Assembly (NCBI GenBank): GCA_934668285.1
Contig: CAKUNB010000009.1
Coordinates: 1 to 23,823, forward strand
DNA length: 23,823 bases
DNA from: an uncultured Oscillospiraceae bacterium
GTDB taxonomy: Bacteria; Bacillota; Clostridia; Oscillospirales; Oscillospiraceae
Direction: 5' to 3'
In this document: piece by piece, positions 15,786 to 23,823 of the stretch
How the letters are laid out: each line of letters opens with the position of its first letter
Position numbering within the stretch: position 1 is the first letter of the stretch
Position numbers and translations under genes: made by a program
The notes under the pieces: generated by a model
What the model saw: only the letters and a program-made list of their open reading frames with translations
What the model was told of the DNA's origin: nothing
Databases searched by the model: none

Positions 15786-15915
15786 GCGGGGGAAATATGA
15801 ATTTTTTGTGACGCTTTTCGACCGCCTGCGGAGGGAATGGCCCAGCGGGCGGCGCTTTCCTGCACCCGTGCGCGCAGCGACGGGAAAAATGTCGCAGAAA
15901 ATTTACAAAAGGCTC
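15786..15915. other. Divergent intergenic spacer between clpB and groES promoters
   Basis: About 130 bases between the two outward-facing promoters. I see no gene, operator or strong repeat in it; there is only a GC-rich middle part. Confidence 0.6.
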
Positions 15916-15943
15916 TTGACATTCGGAAAGAAATTGGTATTAT
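15916..15943 (+). promoter_or_regulatory. Sigma-A promoter of groES-groEL
   Basis: TTGACA (15916-15921), 16-bp spacer, TATTAT (15938-15943) with an extended TGG before it. TTATAT two bases further is an alternative -10. The CIRCE element begins eight bases downstream. Confidence 0.85.
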
Positions 15944-15950
15944 ATAGTCG

Positions 15951-15977
15951 TTAGCACTCAACGGCTCTGAGTGCTAA
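15951..15977. promoter_or_regulatory. CIRCE operator of groES-groEL
   Basis: A perfect TTAGCACTC-N9-GAGTGCTAA at the expected transcription start, matching the HrcA site used for groE operons throughout Firmicutes. Confidence 0.98.
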
Positions 15978-16033
15978 GGCAAGACCGCACAATTCAACAA
16001 GGGCATTCGGCGAGAGATTTTTTGTCGAGACAA

Positions 16034-16081
16034 GGTTTGAAAAGTGCAGGAATACTTTGTGTATTTCAAACTTTTCAGACC
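16034..16081 (+). promoter_or_regulatory. Hairpin in the long groES leader
   Basis: The outer stem GGTTTGAAAAG / CTTTTCAGACC (11 bp, one G-U) encloses an inner stem GGAATAC / GTATTTC with a 5-base loop. It lies in the roughly 210-base leader between the CIRCE and the groES ribosome site. The stem is AU-rich and could open at high temperature; that is speculation. Confidence 0.5.
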
Positions 16082-16186
16082 GATGGATCGGCGAAAAATG
16101 TCCGGCGAAGGCCGAAGGTGAATTATGCGGTATTGCCTCAAGACATCACATCATAATAAAATGGGAAACCATAGGAGGTATTTACA

Positions 16187-16471
16187 ATGAAACTGACTCC
16201 CCTTGCAGACCGCGTGCTGCTCAAGCCCGTGGAGGCGATGGAAACCACCGCGTCCGGCATTATCCTGTCCACTGCGAACAAGGAAAAGCCCGTGATTTCT
16301 GAGGTCGTCGCGGTCGGCCCCGGCGGCGTTGTTGACGGCAACGAGGTCAAGATGGTCGTCAAGGTCGGCGACAAGGTCGTCGTCGCGAAGTACGCAGGCA
16401 CCGAGGTCAAGCTCGACGACAAGGACTACTCCATCGTCCGCCAGAGCGACATTCTCGCAATTGTTGAGTAA
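16187..16471 (+). CDS. groES: Co-chaperonin GroES
   Basis: 94 aa, ATG at 16187 with AGGAGG seven bases upstream. The heptameric lid of the GroEL folding chamber. It has MKLTPLADRVLLKPVEAMETTASGI-type N-terminus (PLADRVLLKP at 4-13), the mobile loop near 17-32, GPGG at 44-47 and the KYAGTEVKLDDKDY segment near 68-81. Length is normal. It is followed 18 bases later by groEL and controlled by the CIRCE promoter upstream. Confidence 0.98.
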   Translation: MKLTPLADRVLLKPVEAMETTASGIILSTANKEKPVISEVVAVGPGGVVDGNEVKMVVKVGDKVVVAKYAGTEVKLDDKDYSIVRQSDILAIVE

Positions 16472-16486
16472 TCAGGAGGTTTTTGA

Positions 16487-18130
<1,644 letters not shown>

Positions 18131-18150
18131 TACCAATCCAAAAAGCAAGC

Positions 18151-18185
18151 AAGCCGCTGTCCGGTTTTCGGACAGCGGCTTTTTT
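18151..18185 (+). terminator. Terminator of groES-groEL
   Basis: A 13-bp perfect stem (AAGCCGCTGTCCG / CGGACAGCGGCTT) with a 5-base loop and a T-run to 18185. Confidence 0.93.
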
Positions 18186-18237
18186 ATTCGTGCCGTCGTC
18201 AGGAACGCCGCCTACAGGGCGCACGCTTCCAACCATG

Positions 18238-18328
18238 CGTAGGGCGCGATGCCCTCATCGCGCCGCGAATTCCGGACGCAGAAACGATAGTGCCTGCACG
18301 CGGGCGCTCGATGAGCGCCCCTACGGCG
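18238..18328. repeat. Pair of GC-rich palindromes joined by a conserved linker (dispersed repeat)
   Basis: CGTAGGGC leads into GGCGCGATG-CCCT-CATCGCGCC (18243-18264). A 33-base linker (18268-18300) follows, and then GGGCGCTC-GAT-GAGCGCCC (18302-18320) and CCTACGG. The linker recurs exactly at 19360-19392. The outer GTAGGG...CCCTAC ends make the whole unit roughly palindromic. The same parts occur at 8487-8612, so it is a family dispersed in this genome. Confidence 0.8.
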
Positions 18329-18346
18329 TCTAACGGAATTTCCTGC

Positions 18347-18445
18347 TTATACGAACCAGCCTTCTGTGAGCTTCTTGGGCGGGAAGAAGGCGGCTTCCTT
18401 CAGCGCGCGGGTTTTGCCGTCGGGCGAGAAGAAGAGGGTGCGGGG
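18347..18445 (-). pseudogene. Possible 3' remnant of a lost gene
   Basis: On the minus strand a 32-codon stretch from 18445 down to a TAA at 18347 reads as protein-like sequence: TLFFSPDGKTRALKEA followed by FFPPKKLTEGWFV. An in-frame TGA stands just upstream and there is no start codon or ribosome site. The balanced amino-acid composition is unlike the Arg/Ala/Pro-rich translations of neighbouring shadow frames. It could be the C-terminus of a deleted gene; no family is recognised. Confidence 0.25.
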
Positions 18446-18455
18446 CTGTCAATGC

Positions 18456-18484
18456 TTGAAAAAGTGCGGTGGACGGTTTATAAT
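18456..18484 (+). promoter_or_regulatory. Sigma-A promoter of the lipoprotein gene
   Basis: TTGAAA (18456-18461), 17-bp spacer and a perfect TATAAT (18479-18484), giving a leader of about 25 bases with AAGGAGG. Confidence 0.85.
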
Positions 18485-18515
18485 GTGGGCAGGCAACAAA
18501 AAGGAGGAGCGAAGG

Positions 18516-19349
18516 ATGAAAAAGGGATTGGCAGGGCTGCTGGCGCTGCTTTTACTGGCGCTTTCCGCCTGCGCGCCGGTGCAGCCGGATGCGCCGGACA
18601 GTGATGAGACCATTCAGACGACAACCGCTGCGCCGACGGAGGCAACGACGGAAGCGCCCACGGAAACCACCGCGCCGCCGACGGAGAGCACCGCCGCGCC
18701 GACCGAGACGCAGGCCGCTCCTGCGGAGGCGCTGGTGACGGACGCGGCGTATGAGACCTTCGGCGGGCGGGAATTTCACATCCCGCAGATCAATCTGGAC
18801 GGCGCAGCCGAGGTCAATCAGGCGCTTTGGGCGACGCTCTATGACGGGGTCGTCACGCCGATTCGCGAGACTTGGGAGGAGTACGGCTGGGAAGGCTACG
18901 AGTACATCCGCTACCGCTGGCAGGTGAACGACGGGATCCTGTCGCTCGTGGTAGAGAGCAGTCCGGTGGACTGGGAATGGACGGACTACTATGTTTACAA
19001 TGTCTCCGCGCTGACCGGTGAGCCGGTCGCGGACGACGCGGTCGTTGCCTCGGCGGGCGTGGCGGCGGAGGGCTACGCGCAGCTGGTGCGCGAGGCGCTC
19101 GGCTCGGCCTATCTCGACGGCAAGGAGAGCTACATCGAGCAGTACGGCAGCGACGAATTCCTGCTGCAGCAGTTCGAGCGGACGGTTTCCGACGAGAATG
19201 TCAGCGCCTGCCTGCCGTACCGCGACGAAACCGGCGAGCTGTGCGTCATCGGCGCGGTCTATTCCATCGCAGGCGCAGATTATTATCTGCAGGAGATCCA
19301 TCTGCAATCCTACACCCCCAACCCGCTGCTGGATACGTACCTGAAATAA
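18516..19349 (+). CDS. Putative lipoprotein of unknown function
   Basis: 277 aa, ATG at 18516 with AAGGAGGAG nine bases upstream; the longer open frame reaches into the promoter and is rejected. A lipoprotein signal peptide (MKKGLAGLLALLLLALSAC) has its lipobox LSAC with Cys19. A Thr/Pro/Glu/Ala linker made of repeated APTE(A/T)T units covers about 32-75 and should lift the domain off the membrane. The folded part (about 78-277) contains HIPQINLDGAAEVNQALW, IRYRWQVNDGILSLVVES and a second half with YLDGKESYIEQYGSDEF. The first half is reminiscent of the DUF4163/DUF3298 region of RsiV/PdaC-like extracytoplasmic proteins, which is only a suggestion. It is monocistronic with its own promoter. 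Confidence 0.85.
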   Translation: MKKGLAGLLALLLLALSACAPVQPDAPDSDETIQTTTAAPTEATTEAPTETTAPPTESTAAPTETQAAPAEALVTDAAYETFGGREFHIPQINLDGAAEVNQALWATLYDGVVTPIRETWEEYGWEGYEYIRYRWQVNDGILSLVVESSPVDWEWTDYYVYNVSALTGEPVADDAVVASAGVAAEGYAQLVREALGSAYLDGKESYIEQYGSDEFLLQQFERTVSDENVSACLPYRDETGELCVIGAVYSIAGADYYLQEIHLQSYTPNPLLDTYLK

Positions 19350-19352
19350 TTT

Positions 19353-19434
19353 CGCCGTAAATTCCGGACGCAGAAACGATAGTGCCTGCACGAGATTGCC
19401 ACGGCCTGCGGCCTCGCAATGACATATGGGGCGG
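19353..19434. repeat. Dispersed intergenic repeat (linker plus ATTGC...GCAAT unit)
   Basis: 19360-19392 is an exact 33-base copy of the linker at 18268-18300. It continues into AGATTGCC-ACGGCC-TGC-GGCC-TCGCAATGACA, an imperfect palindrome whose inverse form appears at 23381-23420 and a longer version at 23463-23570. Confidence 0.75.
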
Positions 19435-19450
19435 CCTTGGGACAAAACGA

Positions 19451-19481
19451 TTCCCCTCCTGCCGGTGTGGCGGGAGGGGAA
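19451..19481 (-). terminator. Terminator of adhE
   Basis: TTCCCCTCCTGCC / GGCGGGAGGGGAA, a 13-bp stem with one G-U pair and a 5-base loop, located just after the adhE stop on the minus strand and followed by TCGTTTTG. The T-run is imperfect. Confidence 0.7.
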
Positions 19482-19486
19482 TTGAT

Positions 19487-22093
19487 TTATACCGGCTCGT
19501 TGGTGCCGTAGTAGGCGTTGCGGTACATCTGCTTGATCTCGGACATCAGGGGGTAGCGGGGGTTGGCGCCGGTGCATTGGTCGTCGAAGGCCTGCTCGAC
19601 CATTGCGTCGAGCCGTTCGAGGAAGTCGGCCTCGTCGATGCCGTAGTCGCGGATGGTCTTCTTGATGCCAACCCGCTCCTTGAGCGCGTCCACGGCGGCG
19701 ATCAGGCGCTCGAGCTTCTCCTCGTCGGTGCTACCGCCGAGCTTGAGATAGTCGGCGACCTCGGCGTAACGCGCGAGCGTGTGCGGGTGGTCATACTGCG
19801 GGAAGGTACCCATCTTGACGGGGACCTCAGCGGCGTTGAAGCGCAGCACCTCGTCGATCATCAGGGCGTTGGCAACGCCGTGGGGCAGATGATGGAACGC
19901 GCCGAGCTTATGGGCCATGGAGTGGCAGACGCCGAGGAAGGCGTTGGCAAAGGCCATGCCGGCCATGCAGGCGGCGTTGGCCATATTTTCCCGCGCACGC
20001 GGCTCGTTGGGGCCGTTATCGTAGGCCTTGGGCAGATTCTCGAAGATCAGCTTCAGGCTGCGCAGCGCGAGGCCGTCGGTGTAGTCCGTGGCCATGACGG
20101 AGGCGTAGGCCTCGAGGGCGTGCGTCACCGCGTCGATGCCGGAGGCAGCGGTCAGGCCCTTGGGCGCGTTCATCATCAGGTCGGCGTCCACGATGGCCAT
20201 TTTGGGCAGCAGCTCGTAGTCGGCCAGCGGGTACTTTACGCCCGTGACCTCGTCGGTGATGACCGCAAACGGCGTGACCTCGGAGCCGGTACCAGCGGAG
20301 GTGGGGATTGCGACGAAATAGGCCTTTTCGCCCATCTTCGGGAAGGTGTAGACGCGCTTGCGGATATCGCAGAAGCGCATCGCCATGTCCTGGAAGTCTG
20401 CGTCGGGATGCTCGTAGAGCACCCACATGATCTTGCCCGCGTCCATCGCCGAGCCGCCGCCGATCGCGAGGATCAGGTCGGGCCGGAAGGCCGCCATCTG
20501 CGCCGCGCCCTCCTTGGCGCAGGCCAGCGTGGGGTCGGGGGCGACGTTATAGAACGTCGTGTGCGTGATGCCCATCTCGTCGAGCTTCTGCTCGATGGGA
20601 TTGGTATAGCCGTTCTGGTAGAGGAAGGAGTCGGTGACGATGAACGCCTTTTTATGCGCCTTCAGCTCGCTGAGCGCGACGGGCAGACAGCCCTTTTTGA
20701 AGTACACCTTCTCCGGTGCGCGGAACCACAGCATATTCTCCCTCCTGATTGCGACGGTTTTGATGTTCAGCAGCTGGTGCACACCCACGTTTTCCGAAAC
20801 GGAGTTGCCGCCCCAGCTGCCGCAGCCGAGGGTCAGGGAGGGCGTCAGCTTGAAATTATACAGGTCGCCGATGCCGCCCTGCGCCGACGGCGTGTTGACC
20901 AGAATGCGGCAGGCCTTCATTGCGTGGGCGAAGGCGTCGAGCTTTTCTCTGTGATTGACCTCGTCGAGGTAGATCGAGGCCGTGTGGCCGTAGCCGCCGT
21001 CGCGGACGAGGCGGTCGGCCTTCTGCAGGGCGTCGTTAAAGTCCGCCGCGCGGTACATTGCCAGCACGGGGGAGAGCTTTTCGTGCGCGAACGGCTCGGA
21101 AAGCTCGGTGGATTCGACCTCGCCGATCAGGATTTTGGTCTTTTCCGGCACGTCAATGCCCGCCAGCACGGCGATGGTATGCGCGGACTGGCCGACGATC
21201 TTCGCGTTGAGCGCGCCGTTGATCAGAATCACGCCGCGCAGCTTTTCTGCCTCGTCGGCGCTCAGAACGTAGCAGCCACGGCGGATGAATTCCGCCTTGA
21301 CGGCCTCGTAGACGCCGTCGAGCACCACGACGCTCTGTTCAGACGCGCAGATCATGCCGTTGTCGAAGGTCTTGGAGTGGATGACGGAGGAAACCGCCAA
21401 TAGAAGGTCGGCGCTGTCGTCGATCAGGGCGGGGGTGTTGCCGGGGCCGACGCCGACGGCGGGCTTGCCGGAGGAGTAGGCCGCCTTGACCATGCCGGGG
21501 CCGCCGGTGGCGAGGATGAGATCGGCCTCGTGCATGAGCTGGTTGCTCAGCTCCAGCGTCGGCTGATCGATCCAGCCAATGATATCCTCGGGCGCACCTG
21601 CTGCGACCGCCGCCTCGAGCACGACCTTCGCCGCCGCGATGGTGCAGCCCTTTGCTCTGGGGTGCGGGCTGAGGATCATGCCGTTGCGGGTCTTGAGGCA
21701 CAGCAGCGCCTTAAAAATCGCGGTGGACGTGGGGTTCGTCGTGGGGATGACCGCCGCGACCACGCCGATCGGCTCGGCGATCCGCTGGGTGCCGTAGGCA
21801 GTGTCCTCCTCGAGCACGCCGCAGGTCTTGGTGCCCTTGTAGGCATTATAAATGTATTCGGACGCATAATGGTTCTTGATGACCTTGTCCTCGGCCACGC
21901 CCATGCCGGTCTCCTCGGCGGCGAGCTTTGCCAGCGGGACGCGCATCCGGTTGGCGGCGGAGGCGGCGGCGAGGAAGATGCGGTCGACCTGCTCCTGCGT
22001 GTATTCGGCAAATTTCTGCTGCGCTGCGCGGCAGCGGGCCAGCGCCTGCGCCAGCTCCTCGGTGTTGGTAACGTGAGCGTAAAGCTTTTCCAT
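19487..22093 (-). CDS. adhE: Bifunctional acetaldehyde-CoA / alcohol dehydrogenase AdhE
   Basis: 868 aa, ATG at 22093 with AAAGGAC upstream. It reduces acetyl-CoA to acetaldehyde and then ethanol, regenerating two NAD+ per acetyl-CoA during fermentation, and forms spirosome filaments. The N-terminal aldehyde dehydrogenase half (1-440) has IPTTNPTSTAIFK (116-128), GPGNTP (216-221) and catalytic Cys249 in NGMICASEQS. The C-terminal iron-dependent alcohol dehydrogenase half (about 455-868) has GGGSAMD (545-551), TSAGTGSE (598-605), and iron ligands Asp654, His658, His724 and His738 in GIDAVTHALEAY and GVCHSMAHKLGAFHHLPHG. The length equals that of typical AdhE. It is monocistronic with its own promoter and a candidate operator upstream. 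Confidence 0.98.
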   Translation of the reverse strand: MEKLYAHVTNTEELAQALARCRAAQQKFAEYTQEQVDRIFLAAASAANRMRVPLAKLAAEETGMGVAEDKVIKNHYASEYIYNAYKGTKTCGVLEEDTAYGTQRIAEPIGVVAAVIPTTNPTSTAIFKALLCLKTRNGMILSPHPRAKGCTIAAAKVVLEAAVAAGAPEDIIGWIDQPTLELSNQLMHEADLILATGGPGMVKAAYSSGKPAVGVGPGNTPALIDDSADLLLAVSSVIHSKTFDNGMICASEQSVVVLDGVYEAVKAEFIRRGCYVLSADEAEKLRGVILINGALNAKIVGQSAHTIAVLAGIDVPEKTKILIGEVESTELSEPFAHEKLSPVLAMYRAADFNDALQKADRLVRDGGYGHTASIYLDEVNHREKLDAFAHAMKACRILVNTPSAQGGIGDLYNFKLTPSLTLGCGSWGGNSVSENVGVHQLLNIKTVAIRRENMLWFRAPEKVYFKKGCLPVALSELKAHKKAFIVTDSFLYQNGYTNPIEQKLDEMGITHTTFYNVAPDPTLACAKEGAAQMAAFRPDLILAIGGGSAMDAGKIMWVLYEHPDADFQDMAMRFCDIRKRVYTFPKMGEKAYFVAIPTSAGTGSEVTPFAVITDEVTGVKYPLADYELLPKMAIVDADLMMNAPKGLTAASGIDAVTHALEAYASVMATDYTDGLALRSLKLIFENLPKAYDNGPNEPRARENMANAACMAGMAFANAFLGVCHSMAHKLGAFHHLPHGVANALMIDEVLRFNAAEVPVKMGTFPQYDHPHTLARYAEVADYLKLGGSTDEEKLERLIAAVDALKERVGIKKTIRDYGIDEADFLERLDAMVEQAFDDQCTGANPRYPLMSEIKQMYRNAYYGTNEPV

Positions 22094-22118
22094 AACGATC
22101 CGTCCTTTGCTCCGATTT

Positions 22119-22155
22119 TATCGGTAATTGTTTACTGATATCTTTGTATCGATAA
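22119..22155. promoter_or_regulatory. Candidate operator of adhE (three TATCRRTAA half-sites)
   Basis: TATCGGTAA (22119-22127) and TTACTGATA (22132-22140) form a 9-4-9 inverted repeat with one mismatch. A third half-site, TATCGATAA (22147-22155), overlaps the -10 region and predicted start of the adhE promoter. A repressor bound here would block adhE. The sequence does not match the Rex consensus (TTGTGAA-N4-TTCACAA), the usual redox regulator of adhE, so the regulator is unknown. Confidence 0.5.
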
Positions 22156-22182
22156 TATAATACAGATATATGCGTTTGTCAA
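22154..22182 (-). promoter_or_regulatory. Sigma-A promoter of adhE
   Basis: On the minus strand, TTGACA (22182-22177), 17-bp spacer, TATATT (22159-22154). The leader is about 54 bases. Confidence 0.85.
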
Positions 22183-22241
22183 GCCCCAATGTGCAGAAAA
22201 TCGACACGGCGGGAAATTTTTTCAACCGGCGGCATTTTCAC

Positions 22242-22270
22242 TGGACAAATTGCGGGCTTTGGCGTACTAT
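22242..22270 (+). promoter_or_regulatory. Sigma-A promoter of galE
   Basis: TGGACA (22242-22247), 17-bp spacer, TACTAT (22265-22270), leaving a leader of about 25 bases with AGGAGAG. Confidence 0.65.
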
Positions 22271-22301
22271 GTACCTATCATGGAGTCAGGAGAGCTTGCG
22301 T

Positions 22302-23321
22302 ATGAACCTGTTCGTTACCGGCGGCCTTGGATATATCGGGAGCCACACGTGCGTGGAGCTGCTGCGGGCCGGGCACACGGTCGTCATTGCGGACAATCTG
22401 TCCAATTCCCGCCCCGAGGTGCTGGACGCCATTGCGGCCATCACCGGCCTTCGGCCCGAATTTTATCGTGCGGATGTCTGCGACAAGGCCGCGCTGCGGG
22501 AAATTTTCGCCGCGCATTCCTTCGACGCAGCGCTGCATTTTGCGGGACTGAAGTCCGTCAATGAGAGCATCGACCAGCCGCTGGCGTATTATCGGAATAA
22601 TCTGGACGCGGCGCTGTCGCTGCTGGAGGTCATGGAGGAATCCGGCTGCAGGCGGCTCGTGTTTTCCTCGTCGGCTGCCGTCTACGGGCCGGAGAATCCG
22701 ATTCCTTACGTGGAAACTATGCCCGCGCACGTCGCGACGAATCCCTACGGCCGGACGAAGGTCATGATCGAGCAGCTGCTGCGTGACTATGCGGCGGCGA
22801 GGCCCGATTTTTCCGCCGTGCTGCTGCGGTATTTCAATCCCATCGGCGCGCACGAATCCGGCCTTCTGGGCGACGATCCGGAAGGAATTCCGAACAATTT
22901 GATGCCCTATATCGCCCGCGTCGCCGCCGGACAGCTCGAAAAGCTGACAATTTTCGGCAACGACTACAACACGCCCGACGGCACCTGCCGCCGCGATTTT
23001 CTGCACGTCGTCGATCTGGCCAAGGGGCACTGCAAAGCGTTGGATTATGCCATGTGTCATTGCGGCGCAGAGCCGTTCAACCTCGGCACGGGCCGCGGCG
23101 TGAGCGTCAGGGAGCTGGTGGAGGCCTTCGAACGGGCGACCGGCGTTCCTGTCCCCTATGCCTACGGCCCGCGCCGCGCGGGCGACCTTCCCGACGTCTA
23201 CGCCAACGCCGAAAAAGCCAAACGCCTCCTCGGCTGGCGGACGGAAAAAAGCCTCGAGGACATGTGCCGCGACAGCTGGCACTTTGTCCGGATGCGCCAG
23301 TCCCCCACCCACCACAAATAA
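22302..23321 (+). CDS. galE: UDP-glucose 4-epimerase
   Basis: 339 aa, ATG at 22302 preceded by CAGGAGAG; the open frame extends upstream through the promoter and is rejected. It interconverts UDP-glucose and UDP-galactose for the Leloir pathway and for cell-surface polysaccharides. It is an extended short-chain dehydrogenase: the NAD-binding GGLGYIG is at 7-13, SSSAAVYG at 122-129 supplies the catalytic Ser, and YGRTK gives Tyr149 and Lys153. RYFNPIGAHESG and the GTCRRDFLHVVDLA segment (about 226-239) are typical of GalE. Length is normal. No other gal genes are adjacent, so it is probably monocistronic. Confidence 0.96.
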   Translation: MNLFVTGGLGYIGSHTCVELLRAGHTVVIADNLSNSRPEVLDAIAAITGLRPEFYRADVCDKAALREIFAAHSFDAALHFAGLKSVNESIDQPLAYYRNNLDAALSLLEVMEESGCRRLVFSSSAAVYGPENPIPYVETMPAHVATNPYGRTKVMIEQLLRDYAAARPDFSAVLLRYFNPIGAHESGLLGDDPEGIPNNLMPYIARVAAGQLEKLTIFGNDYNTPDGTCRRDFLHVVDLAKGHCKALDYAMCHCGAEPFNLGTGRGVSVRELVEAFERATGVPVPYAYGPRRAGDLPDVYANAEKAKRLLGWRTEKSLEDMCRDSWHFVRMRQSPTHHK

Positions 23322-23324
23322 AAC

Positions 23325-23356
23325 CGCAGGCCCCCTCCAAACGGAGAGGGCCTGCG
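23325..23356 (+). terminator. Terminator-like hairpin after galE
   Basis: CGCAGGCCC / GGGCCTGCG outer stem (9 bp) and a CTCC / GGAG inner stem around AAAC, starting four bases after the galE stop. The following sequence, TTAGACCG, is not T-rich, so termination efficiency is uncertain. Confidence 0.55.
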
Positions 23357-23380
23357 TTAGACCGTCAAAAAGTTCGATTT

Positions 23381-23570
23381 TGTCATTGCGAGGCTGCTTT
23401 GCAGCCGTGGCAATCTCGCAGAATTGTTTTGATTTTTTGACGGATTTCGGCGAATTCGGAACTGCCTGCACGAGATTGCCGCGTCGCTTCGCTCCGACCG
23501 GCAAGCGGAGTGCCCGCATCTGTAAGGCGGCAGAGCCGCCAACAGCTGCGACATCGCAATGACATGCGGG
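23381..23570. repeat. Two inverted copies of the CATTGCGAGG...GGCAATCTCG intergenic repeat
   Basis: The unit TGTCATTGCGAGG-CTGC-TTT-GCAG-CCGTGGCAATCTCG (23381-23418) is followed by a spacer and a longer opposite-facing unit. That unit starts CTGCCTGCACGAGATTGCC (23463-23480) and ends TCGCAATGACATGCGGGG (23554-23571). The 3' boundary and the TGCCTGCACGAGATTGCC start match 19384-19434. Related CATTGCGAGG repeats are common between genes in several bacterial genomes. No gene is present in 23357-23668. Confidence 0.75.
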
Positions 23571-23668
23571 GTAGTTTTTGACAAGCTGTGCCGCCGAAGG
23601 CGGCTGGGGGATTGTGCGGCGTTGATACAGATTCATTATACCCCATGCCGCGAAATTTTGCAATGTGT

Positions 23669-23697
23669 TTGACAAGGCGGCGGAAATAAAGTATAAT
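23669..23697 (+). promoter_or_regulatory. Consensus sigma-A promoter of rnpB
   Basis: TTGACA (23669-23674), 17-bp spacer, TATAAT (23692-23697): a perfect consensus, as expected for an abundant stable RNA. Confidence 0.93.
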
Positions 23698-23703
23698 CAA
23701 AGT

Positions 23704-23823
23704 GCGACCGGGACGGACAGCCGCGGGTTCGGGCCGAAAGGCCCGTTCATGAGGAAAGTCCGGGCTCCACAGGGCAAGAATAACGGGTAACGCCCGCCGA
23801 AGGCGACTTCAGGAAAAGTGCAA
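23704..23823 (+). ncRNA. rnpB: RNase P RNA, 5' part (runs off window)
   Basis: The catalytic RNA that removes 5' leaders from pre-tRNAs. The conserved region I core GAGGAAAGTCCGGGCTCC (23751-23768) followed by ACAGGGC is diagnostic. Upstream, GGACAGCCGC precedes the P3 hairpin GGGCC-GAAA-GGCCC. Downstream, GGGTAACGCCC is the next helix. Only about 120 bases of an expected 350-400 are in the window, so the A/B type cannot be assigned. The 5' end is estimated from the promoter. Confidence 0.95.

Noticed and set aside
19382..21403. 673-codon plus-strand open frame over adhE
   Set aside because: Antisense shadow of adhE, beginning inside a dispersed repeat and rich in Val/Leu/Asp/Arg/Gly without motifs.
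22119..22140. Rex binding site at adhE
   Set aside because: The inverted repeat lacks the TTGTGAA/TTCACAA arms; it is reported only as an operator for an unknown regulator.

Overview
The window looks like chromosomal DNA from a GC-rich Clostridia member, most likely an Oscillospiraceae/Ruminococcaceae-type gut anaerobe. The basis is the mix of HrcA/CIRCE heat-shock control, a Tn1549/CTn-type conjugation module, AdhE fermentation, strong AGGAGG ribosome sites, TTG starts and GC-rich palindromic intergenic repeats. The genus is not resolvable from the sequence alone.

Region 1 (1-7956, all minus strand) is part of an integrative conjugative element. Reading in transcription order from right to left it holds an Api92-like/LPD28 protein, a D12-class DNA adenine methylase, a cysteine-rich AbrB-like protein, a small secreted/membrane protein of DUF3852 type, a VirB6/TrbL-like channel protein (CD1112 type), a PrgI-family protein, a 196-aa conserved conjugation protein, a VirB4 ATPase (CD1110 type), a two-domain peptidoglycan hydrolase (NlpC/P60-like plus phage-tail-lysozyme-like), and the first codons of an amidoligase that runs off the left edge. 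Most junctions overlap by 4 bases or are separated by fewer than 20, so this reads as one operon. No relaxase, VirD4 coupling protein, integrase or replication gene lies in the window.

Region 2 (7957-8714) is the element/chromosome border. It has a terminator-like hairpin just upstream of the first transfer gene, a tRNA-Ala(CGC) with its own terminator, a truncated second copy of the 5' half of that tRNA next to a strong promoter, and GC-rich palindromic repeats. The conjugation genes lie on the 3' side of the tRNA, as expected for tRNA-3'-end integration.

Region 3 (8715-13055, plus strand) holds a membrane-anchored extracellular endonuclease/exonuclease/phosphatase-family protein with an acidic repeat N-terminus, then rpsO and pnp. 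A terminator and a long hairpin lie between rpsO and pnp, resembling the architecture known from E. coli.

Region 4 (13056-18185) is a heat-shock block: clpB (minus) diverges from groES-groEL (plus), and each promoter carries a perfect CIRCE operator, so one HrcA repressor should control the disaggregase and the chaperonin together.

Region 5 (18186-23823) contains dispersed repeats, a small lipoprotein gene with a consensus promoter, adhE (minus) with a candidate operator of three related half-sites, galE (plus), more dispersed repeats, and the 5' part of rnpB (RNase P RNA), which runs off the right edge. Apart from the conjugation module and the repeats, this is ordinary housekeeping chromosome.
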